NCBI GenBank assembly: GCA_964530695.1
Contig: CAZGYQ010000012.1
Location: 1 to 52,755 of the forward strand
DNA: 52,755 nt
Source: VFBF01 sp964530695
GTDB taxonomy: Bacteria; Pseudomonadota; Alphaproteobacteria; Caulobacterales; Aquidulcibacteraceae
Reading direction: 5' to 3'
Made by a program: the position numbers and the translations under genes. Shown piece after piece: positions 37,101-45,093 of this stretch. Positions within the stretch are counted from its first letter, which is position 1. Each line of letters opens with the position of its first letter. The notes under the pieces are model-generated. The model saw nothing but the letters and a program-made list of their open reading frames with translations. It was not told where the DNA came from and ran no database searches.

Positions 37101-37571
37101 GGCGTGATCCGGCGGATCCAGCCCCGTCCTGCGCAGTCGGGCGGACAATTCGCCTGGCTGGGGCTGTCAGATCCGACCGGCGAGTTCGAGGCGATGATGA
37201 TGCCGGAGGATTTTGCGCGCGAACGCGAGGCGCTGCAGGTGGGAAAGTCGATGATCTTCCGGGCCCGGGTTCGCTGGCGGGACGGGGACCTGAAGCTCGC
37301 CTGTTCCCAGTTCGAGCCCGTTGAGGCGGCCGAAGCCCGGGCCAGCGACGTGCTGCGCATCGTGCTGAAGGAGGGGGCCCCGTTGGGGGCGCTCGCCAAC
37401 ACGCTCAAGTCGCTTGAAAGTGCGGGCGGGGGCGAATTGCGGCCGCTGATGCTCGTGCTCAGACTGTCGGACGGTCGCGAGGTCGAGATCGAGGCGGCTG
37501 GCCGGTTCCCGGCGGGGGCCGCGGCTCGCGCCGCCGTGAAGGCTTCGCGGGGGGTCGAGCGGGTCGGCTAG
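34173..37571 (+). CDS. dnaE: DNA polymerase III subunit alpha
   Basis: The replicative polymerase catalytic subunit, 1132 residues. An N-terminal PHP domain opens with FVHLRTRSSYSLL. The catalytic acids are Asp393 and Asp395 in MPDFDIDF and Asp549 in KFDFLGLKTL. The helix-hairpin-helix (AGYGFNKSHAAAY) and OB regions follow. The ATG at 34173 was chosen because GGAGG lies five bases before it and it lies after the likely transcription start; a GTG-type start at 34134 would add 13 residues. It sits alone between the exporter and rpsB. Confidence 0.97.
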   Translation: MFVHLRTRSSYSLLLSMIGVKALGALAAKNDQPAVALCDANNLFGALEFSGAVVEKGVQPIIGCALDVRGSDGVEGVLALLAQNEEGYANLMRLSTAAFLDGGGAGEPHISLDRVLESSAGLIALTGGADGPAAGQLAAHKPQQARALVERLALAFGDRLYVELQRHGGRAEVEVEGALVDLAYELGLPLVATNDVRFAARKDHAAHDALLCIANSTYLGEQDRPRVSAEHYFKSEAEMRALFEDLPEAIDSTLEIARRCAVRSRTRKPILPNFDTKAGRDEKAELAAQAEEGLRRRLEFLGPERFAANEEDYWNRLSFEIGIIQQMGFSGYFLIVSDFIKWAKNRGIPVGPGRGSGAGSLVAWALTITDLDPLRFGLLFERFLNPERVSMPDFDIDFCQERRGEVIDYVKQKYGADRVAQIITFGTLQARAVLRDVGRVMQLPFGLVDRLAKLVPANPANPLTLAEAIEVEPRLQESRKQEAEVGQLLDTALQLEGLYRNASTHAAGVVIGDRPLVELVPLYLDPRSDIPATQFNMKWVEPAGLVKFDFLGLKTLTVIDRALGFLKKRNIVIDLAAIPWDDTKTYDLMQSGATFGVFQLEGQGMRDTLRKVKPTCLEDIIALISLYRPGPMKNIDAFADVKHGRMPPEYPHPLLEPLLKETYGVIVYQEQVMQIAQVLSGYSLGEADLLRRAMGKKQPAEMAKQRTRFLEGANANGVGDVLAGRIFDLVAEFAGYGFNKSHAAAYAVVAYQTAYLKANHPVEFIAASMSLDLSNSEKLASFQQDARRMGVDVAPPDINRSNADFDVAGGRILYALGAVRNVGLAAMQGVVAERERGGRYRDLFDFAERLEAKAINRRQLENLARCGALDSLEPDRAKAFAACDVLTQFAQRSASERASAQTSLFGSEEAAVRPVLPKAEPWSAQDRLDNERESVGFYLSGHPLDLFFASAPSGAMTSFADIVEAGESEQHNVAMAGVIRRIQPRPAQSGGQFAWLGLSDPTGEFEAMMMPEDFAREREALQVGKSMIFRARVRWRDGDLKLACSQFEPVEAAEARASDVLRIVLKEGAPLGALANTLKSLESAGGGELRPLMLVLRLSDGREVEIEAAGRFPAGAAARAAVKASRGVERVG

Positions 37572-37576
37572 CCCTG

Positions 37577-37605
37577 CTGGACTCACCGCGCCCGGTCCCC
37601 TATAT
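37577..37605 (+). promoter_or_regulatory. Promoter of the rpsB operon
   Basis: CTGGAC (37577-37582), a 17-base spacer and a perfect CTATAT (37600-37605) match the alphaproteobacterial consensus at 11 of 12 positions. It starts six bases after the dnaE stop. Confidence 0.75.
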
Positions 37606-37611
37606 CCCACC

Positions 37612-37751
37612 AACTTCACACACGGGGTTGCCTCGTGCGGGTCGGCTTTCGGGCCGGTCCGCTCTTTGGCGTCCGGTGTCGGGTGGGGCCGTTGGCCCTA
37701 TGTGACTCCTCCCGTGGCGGCTAACCGGACGAACAGAAAGCAGAAATACAC
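37612..37751 (+). promoter_or_regulatory. rpsB 5' leader with a stem-loop
   Basis: About 140 transcribed bases precede rpsB. An 8-bp stem (GGGTCGGC with GCCGGTCC, two G-U pairs, 6-base loop) lies at 37639-37660. Long rpsB leaders that bind ribosomal protein S2 are known in other proteobacteria; whether this one does is inference. Confidence 0.45.
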
Positions 37752-38552
37752 ATGGCGCAGAGCGATCTCATGCGTCAGCTCATCGAAGCTGGCGCGCACT
37801 TCGGACACCAGACCCACCGCTGGAACCCCAAGATGTCCCGCTACATCTTCGGTGAGCGGTCCAACATCCACATCATCGACCTCTCGCAGACGCTCCCCTT
37901 GCTGGACGCCGCGCTCGAAAAGGTGCGCGCCACGGCGGCGGCGGGTGGCCGGATCCTCTTTGTCGGGACCAAGCGTCAGGCGTCCGACCTCATCTCGGCG
38001 TCGGCGAAACGCTGCGCCCAGTACTACATGAACCAGCGCTGGCTCGGCGGCACGCTGACCAACTGGCAGACCGTATCGAAGTCGATCCAGCGCCTGCGCG
38101 AGGTGACGGAACTGACCTCCCAGGAAGGCCCCACGGGCCTGACCAAGAAGGAAGTGCTGAACCTCACGCGCGAGCGCGAGAAGCTCGACCGTTCGCTTGG
38201 CGGCATCGCCGGCATGGGCGGCACGCCGGACCTCATGTTCGTGATCGACACAAACAAGGAAGCGATCGCGATTCAGGAAGCGCGCAAGCTCGGCATTCCT
38301 ATCGTCGCCATCATCGACACCAACTGCGATCCCGATCTGGTCGATTTCCCGATCCCCGGCAACGATGACGCCTCGCGCGCGATCCAGATGTACTGCGACA
38401 TGATCGCGGATGCGGTTCTGGACGGTCTGGCGCAAGGTCAGGTCGCGTCGGGCGCCGACGTCGGCGCGTCGGCGAACCCACCGGCCGAGCGCGCATTGCG
38501 CGGCCGCGGCGAAGCGGCAGTCGAAGCGCCCGCGGACGCCGCGGACGCCTGA
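37752..38552 (+). CDS. rpsB: 30S ribosomal protein S2
   Basis: Small-subunit ribosomal protein S2, 266 residues. It opens with MRQLIEAGAHFGHQTHRWNPKMSRYIFGERSNIHIIDL and has FVGTKRQASDLI, RWLGGTLTN and VIDTNKEAIAIQEARKLGIPIVAIIDTNCDP, all standard. A short alanine-rich tail ends it. It heads the rpsB-tsf-pyrH-frr cluster, and a hairpin with a T-run stands between it and tsf. Confidence 0.98.
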   Translation: MAQSDLMRQLIEAGAHFGHQTHRWNPKMSRYIFGERSNIHIIDLSQTLPLLDAALEKVRATAAAGGRILFVGTKRQASDLISASAKRCAQYYMNQRWLGGTLTNWQTVSKSIQRLREVTELTSQEGPTGLTKKEVLNLTREREKLDRSLGGIAGMGGTPDLMFVIDTNKEAIAIQEARKLGIPIVAIIDTNCDPDLVDFPIPGNDDASRAIQMYCDMIADAVLDGLAQGQVASGADVGASANPPAERALRGRGEAAVEAPADAADA

Positions 38553-38555
38553 TCG

Positions 38556-38582
38556 ATACGTCTGTGAAAGCAGACGTATTTT
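38556..38582 (+). terminator. Intrinsic terminator or attenuator between rpsB and tsf
   Basis: ATACGTCTG and CAGACGTAT form a perfect 9-bp stem with a 6-base loop (TGAAAG), followed by TTT. It begins four bases after the rpsB stop. Being AT-containing in a GC-rich region, it stands out. The short T-run suggests partial termination, which would make more S2 than EF-Ts. Confidence 0.7.
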
Positions 38583-38614
38583 CAATGAACGAGATAATAC
38601 CTGAGGGCATAGAC

Positions 38615-39550
38615 ATGGCCGAAATCACAGCTGCGCTTGTGAAGGAACTTCGCGAAAAAACCGGCGTCGGCATGATGGACTGCAAGAAGGCGCTTGGTGA
38701 AACCAGCGGCGACCTGGAAGCGGCCGTCGACTGGCTGCGCGCCAAGGGTCTCTCCAAGGCGGCGAAGAAGGCCGACCGCGCCGCGGCCGAAGGTCTTGTC
38801 GGGGTCGCGGTCTCCGATGGTATGGGCGCGATCATCGAGTTCAACTCGGAAACCGACTTCGTGGCCCGCAACGAGGGCTTCCAGAAGGCCGCGGCCCAGT
38901 TCGCCAAGGCTGCCCTCGACGCGAAGGGCGATCACGACAAGCTGCTGGCGTCTCCGGGCGTGGGCGGCTCCATATCTGATCAGATCACGCAGCTCATCTC
39001 TACTATCGGAGAGAACATGACGTTGCGGCGTTCGAGCTTCGTCGAAGTGTCCGAAGGGGTCGTGGCGCCCTACGTCCACAGCCAGGTCGCTGACGGTCTT
39101 GGCAGGATCGGGGTCCTGGTGGCGCTTGAGTCCAAGGGAAACGCCGACATCCTGATGGACGTCGCTAAGAAGGTCGCGATGCATGTTGCGGCCACGGGTC
39201 CGCTCGCACTCGCGGATTCTGAAGTTCCGGCGGAAGCCGTCGCCCGGGAACGGGCGATCTACGAAGAACAGGTCAAGGAAGACCCCAAGATGGTGGGCAA
39301 GCCCGAAAACGTGCTGAAGGGCGTCGTCGAGGGCCGCCTGCGCAAGTTCTTCGAAGAGGTCGTACTGACGAAGCAGAAATTCGTCATGTCGCCGGACCTG
39401 ACAGTCGAAGCCTGGGTAAAGGCGGCCGAGAAGGACGCCGGCGCGCCGATCAAGATCGCCGCGTTCCGGTATTTCCGTCTCGGCGAGGGTGTCGAAAAGC
39501 CGAAAGACGATTTTGCCGCGGAAGTGGCCGGCATGACGGGTAAATCGTAA
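38615..39550 (+). CDS. tsf: Elongation factor Ts
   Basis: The guanine-nucleotide exchange factor for EF-Tu, 311 residues. It opens with MAEITAALVKELREKTGVGMMDCKKAL, then NSETDFVARNEGF, the Tu-contact motif. The ATG at 38615 was preferred, since homologues begin with this sequence and GAGGG lies nearby; an ATG at 38564 would add 17 unmatched residues lying in the terminator hairpin. Confidence 0.97.
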   Translation: MAEITAALVKELREKTGVGMMDCKKALGETSGDLEAAVDWLRAKGLSKAAKKADRAAAEGLVGVAVSDGMGAIIEFNSETDFVARNEGFQKAAAQFAKAALDAKGDHDKLLASPGVGGSISDQITQLISTIGENMTLRRSSFVEVSEGVVAPYVHSQVADGLGRIGVLVALESKGNADILMDVAKKVAMHVAATGPLALADSEVPAEAVARERAIYEEQVKEDPKMVGKPENVLKGVVEGRLRKFFEEVVLTKQKFVMSPDLTVEAWVKAAEKDAGAPIKIAAFRYFRLGEGVEKPKDDFAAEVAGMTGKS

Positions 39551-39588
39551 GCCGGAAGCCTTTGCAGAGTTGTCATGGAACGCGGTAA

Positions 39589-39624
39589 CATGCCCGGCGA
39601 GATTCAACACAGGCGCCGGGCATG
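39589..39624 (+). promoter_or_regulatory. Perfect 11-bp hairpin enclosing the pyrH ATG
   Basis: CATGCCCGGCG (39589-39599) and CGCCGGGCATG (39614-39624) are exact reverse complements around a 14-base loop. The right arm ends with the annotated pyrH start codon, so the folded RNA would hide it. No T-run follows. Confidence 0.8.
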
Positions 39625-40389
39625 ATCGACAGCGACTTTGACGAGGACGGCGCGGCGGTGTCACGGCCGACGCCAGAGGGGCCTTACCGTCGCGTCCTGC
39701 TCAAGGTGTCCGGCGAAGCCCTGATGGGCGATGGGCAGTACGGCATCGATGTCGACGTGTGCGACCGGATCGCCGGCGAAGTGGGCGATGCTGTCGATCA
39801 GGGCGTCGAAGTCTGCCTCGTGATCGGCGGCGGCAACATCTTTCGCGGCCTCCAGGGCGCGGCGAAGGGGATGGAGCGCGCCCAGGCCGACTACATGGGC
39901 ATGCTCGCGACGGTGATGAACTCGCTCGCCATGCAGAACGCGCTGGAGCGGCAAGGCTACGATACGCGCGTCGTCTCGGCGATCCCGATGGTGACGATCT
40001 GCGAACCCTACATCCGCCGGCGCGCCATGCGCCACGTCGAAAAGGGACGGGTGGTCATTTTTGCCGCCGGCACGGGCAGCCCATTTTTCACGACCGATAC
40101 GGCTGCCGCGCTCCGGACTGTCGAAATGGGATGTGACGCGCTCTTCAAGGGCACCAGCGTCGACGGCGTCTATTCGGCCGATCCGAAGAAGGACAAGACC
40201 GCAAAGCGCTACGACACGCTGTCCTATCAGCACGTGCTGGAAAAGAACCTCAAGGTGATGGACGCCGCCGCCGTCAGCCTGATGCGCGAGAACAACATAC
40301 CGATCGTCGTTTTCTCGATCCGCGAGAAAGGGGCTTTCGGAGAAGTGCTCGCAGGCCGGGGCGTCTGCACGACGATCCGCGAAGAGTAG
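39622..40389 (+). CDS. pyrH: UMP kinase
   Basis: Phosphorylates UMP to UDP, the gateway to pyrimidine nucleotides; a homohexamer of the amino-acid-kinase fold. It has RRVLLKVSGEALMG, GGGNIFRG, the FFTTDTAAALR segment and the DGVYSADPKK loop. From ATG 39622 it is 255 residues, but that codon lies in a perfect 11-bp hairpin. GTG 39658 (GAGGA 10 bases upstream) would give 243 residues and an N-terminus of the usual family length (VSRPTPEGPYRRVLLKVSG), so it may be the true start. Confidence 0.96.
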   Translation: MIDSDFDEDGAAVSRPTPEGPYRRVLLKVSGEALMGDGQYGIDVDVCDRIAGEVGDAVDQGVEVCLVIGGGNIFRGLQGAAKGMERAQADYMGMLATVMNSLAMQNALERQGYDTRVVSAIPMVTICEPYIRRRAMRHVEKGRVVIFAAGTGSPFFTTDTAAALRTVEMGCDALFKGTSVDGVYSADPKKDKTAKRYDTLSYQHVLEKNLKVMDAAAVSLMRENNIPIVVFSIREKGAFGEVLAGRGVCTTIREE

Positions 40390-40430
40390 AACCGCGAGAA
40401 GACAGGCCCGCGACAAACAGGATTGGCCCG

Positions 40431-40994
40431 ATGCCGAACACTCCCTTCAACCTCGACGACATCAAGAAGCGCATGGACGGCGCGCTCTCGGCGCTGAAGA
40501 CTGAATACACCGGGTTGCGCACCGGTCGCGCCAACATCCACCTGCTCGATCCCATCCACGTCGATGCGTACGGCGCATCGACGCCGCTCAATCAGATTGG
40601 CGCCGTCTCGGCGCCGGAGCCGCGGATGCTCGCGGTGCAGGTCTGGGACAAGGGCGTTGTGACCGCCGTCGAGAAGGCGATCCGCAACGCCGGGCTCGGC
40701 GTCAACCCGATCGTTGACGGGCAGACGATCCGCGTGCCGATCCCGCCGCTCAACGAGGAACGCCGCCGCGAACTCGCAAAGCTCGCCGGCAAGTACGCGG
40801 AAGCGGCGCGGGTGGCCGTGCGCAACGTGCGCCGCGACGGGATGGAACACCTCAAGAAGTTGGAAAAGGACGGCGACATAAGCCAGGACCAGCACAAGAA
40901 ATATGCTGAGCAGGTCCAGCAGGCTACGGACCAGTTCGTGAAGAACGTCGACCAGGCGATGGCCGTCAAGGAAGAGGAGATCATGCAGGTGTAA
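40431..40994 (+). CDS. frr: Ribosome recycling factor
   Basis: Releases ribosomes from mRNA after termination together with EF-G. The 187 residues are full length for the family, with LRTGRANIHLLDPI, the basic RVPIPPLNEERRRELAK stretch and the C-terminal coiled helix QDQHKKYAEQVQQATDQFVK. AGGA precedes the ATG by nine bases. A hairpin lies across its stop codon, 8 bases before uppS. Confidence 0.97.
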   Translation: MPNTPFNLDDIKKRMDGALSALKTEYTGLRTGRANIHLLDPIHVDAYGASTPLNQIGAVSAPEPRMLAVQVWDKGVVTAVEKAIRNAGLGVNPIVDGQTIRVPIPPLNEERRRELAKLAGKYAEAARVAVRNVRRDGMEHLKKLEKDGDISQDQHKKYAEQVQQATDQFVKNVDQAMAVKEEEIMQV

Positions 40995-41003
40995 TCCTGC
41001 ATG
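40982..41003 (+). other. Hairpin spanning the frr stop codon
   Basis: CATGCAGG and CCTGCATG pair perfectly (8 bp) around a 6-base loop (TGTAAT) that contains the TAA stop of frr. It ends seven bases before the uppS ATG and has no T-run, so a role in translation coupling or mRNA stability is more likely than termination. Confidence 0.6.
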
Positions 41004-41010
41004 GGCGCAG

Positions 41011-41742
41011 ATGCCGGAACCTCAAAATATCGGCGCCGCGCCGCGACACGTCGCCATCATCATGGACGGCAACGGTCGATGGGCGAAGGCGCGCGGCAAG
41101 CCGCGCACGTTTGGGCATAGCGCTGGAGTGGAGGCGCTGCGCCGCACTGTGGAAGCGGCGGGTGATATCAAGCTTCCCTACCTGACGGTGTTCGGATTCT
41201 CGACGGAAAATTGGGGACGTCCCAAGGAGGAAGTGGCGGCTCTTCTGGAGCTGCTGAGACTGTATGTCGGCAGGGACCTTCATCGCCTCGTGCGCGACGG
41301 CGTGCGGGTGCGTGTGATCGGAGAGCGGGAGGGCCTCGAGCCCGACATACGCGCAATCATCGAGCGCGCGGAAAGCCAGACGGCCGCAAATTCAGCGCTG
41401 AATTTGACCATCGCCTTCAACTACGGGGCGCAGGACGAGATCGTGCGCGCCGCTCGCCGGATTGCCGATGACGTCGCCGCGGGTCGCCTGACGCCGGACG
41501 ACGTTTGCGCAGACACTTTCGCTCAACGGCTCGATACGGCCTGTCTGCCGCCGCTCGATCTGCTGGTGCGCACGAGTGGGGAACGGCGGCTCTCCAATTT
41601 CATGCTCTGGCAGGCCGCCTATGCGGAACTTGTCTTTCTGGAAGACCTCTGGCCCGACTTCGGCCGCGAGCCCCTTGAGCGCGCAATCAATGACTTTCGG
41701 AACCGCGATCGACGGTATGGCGGCGTCGGGCGTGACGAATAG
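41011..41742 (+). CDS. uppS: Undecaprenyl diphosphate synthase
   Basis: A cis-prenyltransferase that makes the C55 carrier lipid for peptidoglycan and surface polysaccharides. The 243 residues open with HVAIIMDGNGRWAK (catalytic Asp19), followed by GFSTENWGRP, and end with RTSGERRLSNFMLWQ and the LWPDF motif. It starts 16 bases after frr, and its end overlaps cdsA. Confidence 0.97.
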   Translation: MPEPQNIGAAPRHVAIIMDGNGRWAKARGKPRTFGHSAGVEALRRTVEAAGDIKLPYLTVFGFSTENWGRPKEEVAALLELLRLYVGRDLHRLVRDGVRVRVIGEREGLEPDIRAIIERAESQTAANSALNLTIAFNYGAQDEIVRAARRIADDVAAGRLTPDDVCADTFAQRLDTACLPPLDLLVRTSGERRLSNFMLWQAAYAELVFLEDLWPDFGREPLERAINDFRNRDRRYGGVGRDE

Positions 41743-42586
41743 CCCAGAGCATCCGGAGGAATCGCCGTCGCCCGTTAGGCTCGATGATCTCGGCCCTCGG
41801 GTCGCTTCATCAATCGTCCTCATCGCGATGGGCCTTGCGGTAGCGGTCGGCGGGGGCCCATGGATAGCCGGCGCCACCGGCGGTGCGGCGGTGGTCATGA
41901 GTTACGAGTGGGCGCGCATGAGCGAGCCGCGGGCGCTGCCGCTGGCCTTCGCCTTCTGTGTCGTGGGGGCGCTGGGTGCGGTCATGGCGGCGAGTTGGGG
42001 GCACTACCCACAGGCCTTCGTGTGGATGGCCGTGTGCGGCGTCGGCTCAGCGCTGCGTCGTCGTTCCTTCAGCGCCATTCTCGAAACGGCTGGCGGGGTC
42101 ATGTACGTGGGCGCGCCGTGCGTGCTGTTCCTCGCGCTGCGGGCGCATCAACCGGGCGGTCTCAAGATCATACTCGGGTTGTTTTCGATCATATGGGCGG
42201 CCGACGCGGCTGCGTACTTCGGCGGCAAACTGATTGGCGGTCCGAAGCTCGTGCCGCAACTTTCGCCGGCCAAGACCTGGTCAGGGTTCGCCTCCGGCTC
42301 GCTGGCCGGAATGGGGGCGGCGGCGATCTTTGCGACAGTGATCCAAGGCCCGCTTGAAACGTGGTGTCTGGTCGGCTTCGTCCTCGCTCTTGTGGGGCTG
42401 TTCGGGGATCTCTTCGAAAGCCTCCTCAAGCGCAGGTTCGGCGTGAAAGACGCCAGCAGGCTCATACCCGGTCATGGCGGCGTGCTGGATCGGCTGGATG
42501 GGTTGATGGCGGCTACTGTGGTCGCCGCAACAGTGCTTGCCTTGTCGCCTGACGTGCTTCCAATGCTGCTCGGAGAAGCTCGTTGA
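41717..42586 (+). CDS. cdsA: Phosphatidate cytidylyltransferase
   Basis: Makes CDP-diacylglycerol, the precursor of all major phospholipids. It is a multi-pass membrane protein with the C-terminal signature ESLLKRRFGVKDASRLIPGHGG followed by DRLDG. The frame is open further upstream, but only as a shadow of uppS; ATG 41717 (289 residues) overlaps uppS by 26 bases. GTG 41732 is an alternative. The stop overlaps the dxr start. Confidence 0.95.
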   Translation: MAASGVTNSPEHPEESPSPVRLDDLGPRVASSIVLIAMGLAVAVGGGPWIAGATGGAAVVMSYEWARMSEPRALPLAFAFCVVGALGAVMAASWGHYPQAFVWMAVCGVGSALRRRSFSAILETAGGVMYVGAPCVLFLALRAHQPGGLKIILGLFSIIWAADAAAYFGGKLIGGPKLVPQLSPAKTWSGFASGSLAGMGAAAIFATVIQGPLETWCLVGFVLALVGLFGDLFESLLKRRFGVKDASRLIPGHGGVLDRLDGLMAATVVAATVLALSPDVLPMLLGEAR

Positions 42587-43773
42587 CGCTGAAGCGAAGG
42601 ATAACCGTGCTCGGAGCAACGGGCTCGATCGGCGCGAGCACGGCGGCGGTCGTGGAAGAACTGCTCGCCTCAGGCGCCGCCGAAATCGAGGTTGAGGCCC
42701 TGACCGGGGGCCGGAATGTGGAAGCACTCGCCGGCATGGCGCGGCGGCTGCGGCCCAGGTTTGTCGCCATCGCGGACGAAAGGCTGGTCCCGGAGCTTCG
42801 GACGCTGCTCGCCGGCGTGCCGGTGGAAATTGGTGCGGGGCCCGAGGCGCTCGTCGAGGCCGCCAACCGCCCAGCCGATTGGGTGATGTCGGCGATCACG
42901 GGCGCAGCGGCGCTTGAACCGACCCGTGCCGCCATAGATCGGGGGGTATCCGTCGCGCTCGCCAATAAGGAGTGCCTCGTCTGCGCCGGGGCCCTGCTGC
43001 TGGACGCGGCGCGAAGCAGCGGCGCAAACCTGTTGCCGGTGGATTCCGAGCACAATGCGATCTTTCAGGTTCTCGGGCACCCGGACCGGGTCGAGAAGAT
43101 GACCCTTACCGCCTCGGGCGGTCCGTTCCGCAACTGGTCTCGCGAACGAATGGAGACTGCGACGCCAGACGAGGCCTGCCTTCACCCGAACTGGTCCATG
43201 GGGCGCAAGATTTCCGTCGATAGCGCAACGCTCATGAACAAGGGGTTGGAGCTGATCGAGGCGTCGCTCCTCTTCGGCATCACGGAGGAGAGAGTAGAGG
43301 TCGTAATCCACCCCCAGTCCGTCATTCACAGCATGGTGTCCTACTGCGACGGATCGGTGTTGGCCCAGTTGGGCGCGCCAGACATGCGGGTGCCGATCTC
43401 CTACGCCCTGGCCTGGCCGGACCGGGCACCTGTGTCGGCGCAACGTCTCGATCTGGCGGCCCTGGGAGAGTTAACGTTCGCGCGCCCTGACCTGGACAGG
43501 TTCCCGGCCTTGAGGCTCGCCCGCGAGGCGCTGCGCGCCGGGGGCGCCGCGCCAGCCATCCTGAACGCGGCCAATGAGACTGCCGTGGAGAGCTTTCTGT
43601 GTGGCCGCATAGCCTTCCTGGGCATCGCCGGGGTTGTCGATGACGTTTTGCAGTCTTGGGAGGGGTCAGGGCTTGGCGCCATCGCAAATTCGCCGTCATC
43701 GTTCGATGAGGTACGGTCTATCGACGCGGCGGCCCGAATCGCGGCGCGTAAAGCGGTCGAACGACGGCGATAG
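42583..43773 (+). CDS. dxr: 1-Deoxy-D-xylulose 5-phosphate reductoisomerase
   Basis: Second enzyme of the MEP isoprenoid pathway, feeding the UppS step nearby. The 396-residue protein has the NADPH loop GATGSIG near the start, ANKECLVCAGALL, the metal-binding DSEHNAIFQ, and SGGPFRNW with HPNWSMGRKISVDSATLMNK. The start is TTG at 42583, overlapping the cdsA stop by four bases, with GGAG seven bases upstream. Confidence 0.97.
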   Translation: MTLKRRITVLGATGSIGASTAAVVEELLASGAAEIEVEALTGGRNVEALAGMARRLRPRFVAIADERLVPELRTLLAGVPVEIGAGPEALVEAANRPADWVMSAITGAAALEPTRAAIDRGVSVALANKECLVCAGALLLDAARSSGANLLPVDSEHNAIFQVLGHPDRVEKMTLTASGGPFRNWSRERMETATPDEACLHPNWSMGRKISVDSATLMNKGLELIEASLLFGITEERVEVVIHPQSVIHSMVSYCDGSVLAQLGAPDMRVPISYALAWPDRAPVSAQRLDLAALGELTFARPDLDRFPALRLAREALRAGGAAPAILNAANETAVESFLCGRIAFLGIAGVVDDVLQSWEGSGLGAIANSPSSFDEVRSIDAAARIAARKAVERRR

Positions 43774-43835
43774 TCTGGTAGGAACCTGACCCCTGAGAAG
43801 GGAATCAACGATCAGGTCCGCGCACGGAGGGTTTT

Positions 43836-45053
43836 ATGGTTGAGGGACTGATGGGGCTGCTGATTACGGCCCTTGCCTCCGTCAGCGTACTCAGCCTGGT
43901 CGTGGTCGTGCATGAATTCGGTCATTTCATCGTCGCGCGCCGATGCGGCGTCGCGGTGAAGAGCTTTTCGCTGGGGTGGGGCGCACCCCTTATTTCGCGC
44001 ACTGATCGTCACGGGACGGTCTGGAAGCTGTCGCAGATCCCCATTGGCGGGTTTGTCTCCTTTCTCGACGACGCCGATCCCACCAGCAGTCGTCCGGCTC
44101 CTGAAAGCCTGCGAGATGTTGATCCTCAGGAGGCGCGCCGCAGAGGGTATCTCCGGGCGCAATCAGTCGGCGTGCGGGCCATGATCTCAGCGGCAGGACC
44201 GCTGGTGAATTTCCTTTTCGCGCTGCTCGCATTTGCCTTGCTTGCGCTGATCGTGGGCAAAGACATCACCGATGTCGCGGCGCTTTCTCCTCGCATCGAT
44301 GCCGTGAGTACTGGCGGTCCTGCCGCAGCAGCGGGGCTGGTTGCTGGCGACACGGTCGCCACAATCGATGGCGTCGCCGTCGCCTCGTTTGGGGCCATGC
44401 AACAGAAGATACAGTCGAGCCCAGGCAAGACTCTGGCTTTCGAGATCCGTCGCAAGAGCGAGGTTTTTGTTGTCCCGGTTTCAATCGGCCGTCTGAAACG
44501 CGTCGATGCGACGGGCATCGAAAGCGAAGTCGGATTGCTGGGCGTGGAACGACGCACCGCGCGCGAAGAGATCCGGATCAAGCGTCTCAATCCGGTGGAA
44601 GCGCTTGCGGAGGGCGCAGCCAGGGTGTGGGGCATGATCGCGCAGACGGGGCAGTATCTCGGAAACATGTTCTCGGGCCGTGCTTCCTCCGAGCACATCA
44701 TGGGGCCGCTCGGAATATTTGATGTGTCGGGCAAGGTCGCCAACGGCGCGCTCGCCGAGAAGGCGCCGCCCGCGACGGTGCTCGGAAATCTCGCGCTTTC
44801 GCTGCTCAACTGGGCCGCCACGCTCTCTGTCGCGGTCGGGTTCGCCAACCTGCTGCCTGTACCCGCCCTGGATGGCGGACAACTGGTCCTGAACGGGATT
44901 GAGGCTGTCCGACGGAAACCCCTCAGCGCCAGGGCCCAGGAGATCGGGTTTCAGGCGAGTTTCGCCATGATTTTGTCGCTCTTCCTGTTCGCCACCTGGA
45001 ACGACCTCCAACGGTTCAAGCTCCTTGAGTTCGTCGGAAGAATACTGTCTTAA
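43836..45053 (+). CDS. rseP: RseP-type site-2 intramembrane protease
   Basis: An inner-membrane zinc protease of the M50 family, which cleaves anti-sigma factors and signal-peptide remnants. The zinc motif HEFGH is at 26-30 in the first helix, a PDZ domain occupies about 135-220, and the second active-site segment LLPVPALDGGQL lies near residue 346. Length 405. GGAGG is five bases before the ATG. It precedes bamA, as in most proteobacteria. Confidence 0.96.
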   Translation: MVEGLMGLLITALASVSVLSLVVVVHEFGHFIVARRCGVAVKSFSLGWGAPLISRTDRHGTVWKLSQIPIGGFVSFLDDADPTSSRPAPESLRDVDPQEARRRGYLRAQSVGVRAMISAAGPLVNFLFALLAFALLALIVGKDITDVAALSPRIDAVSTGGPAAAAGLVAGDTVATIDGVAVASFGAMQQKIQSSPGKTLAFEIRRKSEVFVVPVSIGRLKRVDATGIESEVGLLGVERRTAREEIRIKRLNPVEALAEGAARVWGMIAQTGQYLGNMFSGRASSEHIMGPLGIFDVSGKVANGALAEKAPPATVLGNLALSLLNWAATLSVAVGFANLLPVPALDGGQLVLNGIEAVRRKPLSARAQEIGFQASFAMILSLFLFATWNDLQRFKLLEFVGRILS

Positions 45054-45093
45054 AACCCGGCGCAGGGGAGCGCCGAACGGATCGAGGGTCTGC

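Noticed and set aside
43780..43820. Nested inverted repeats between dxr and rseP
   Set aside because: Stems are only four to six bases and broken by unpaired stretches; too weak to call.
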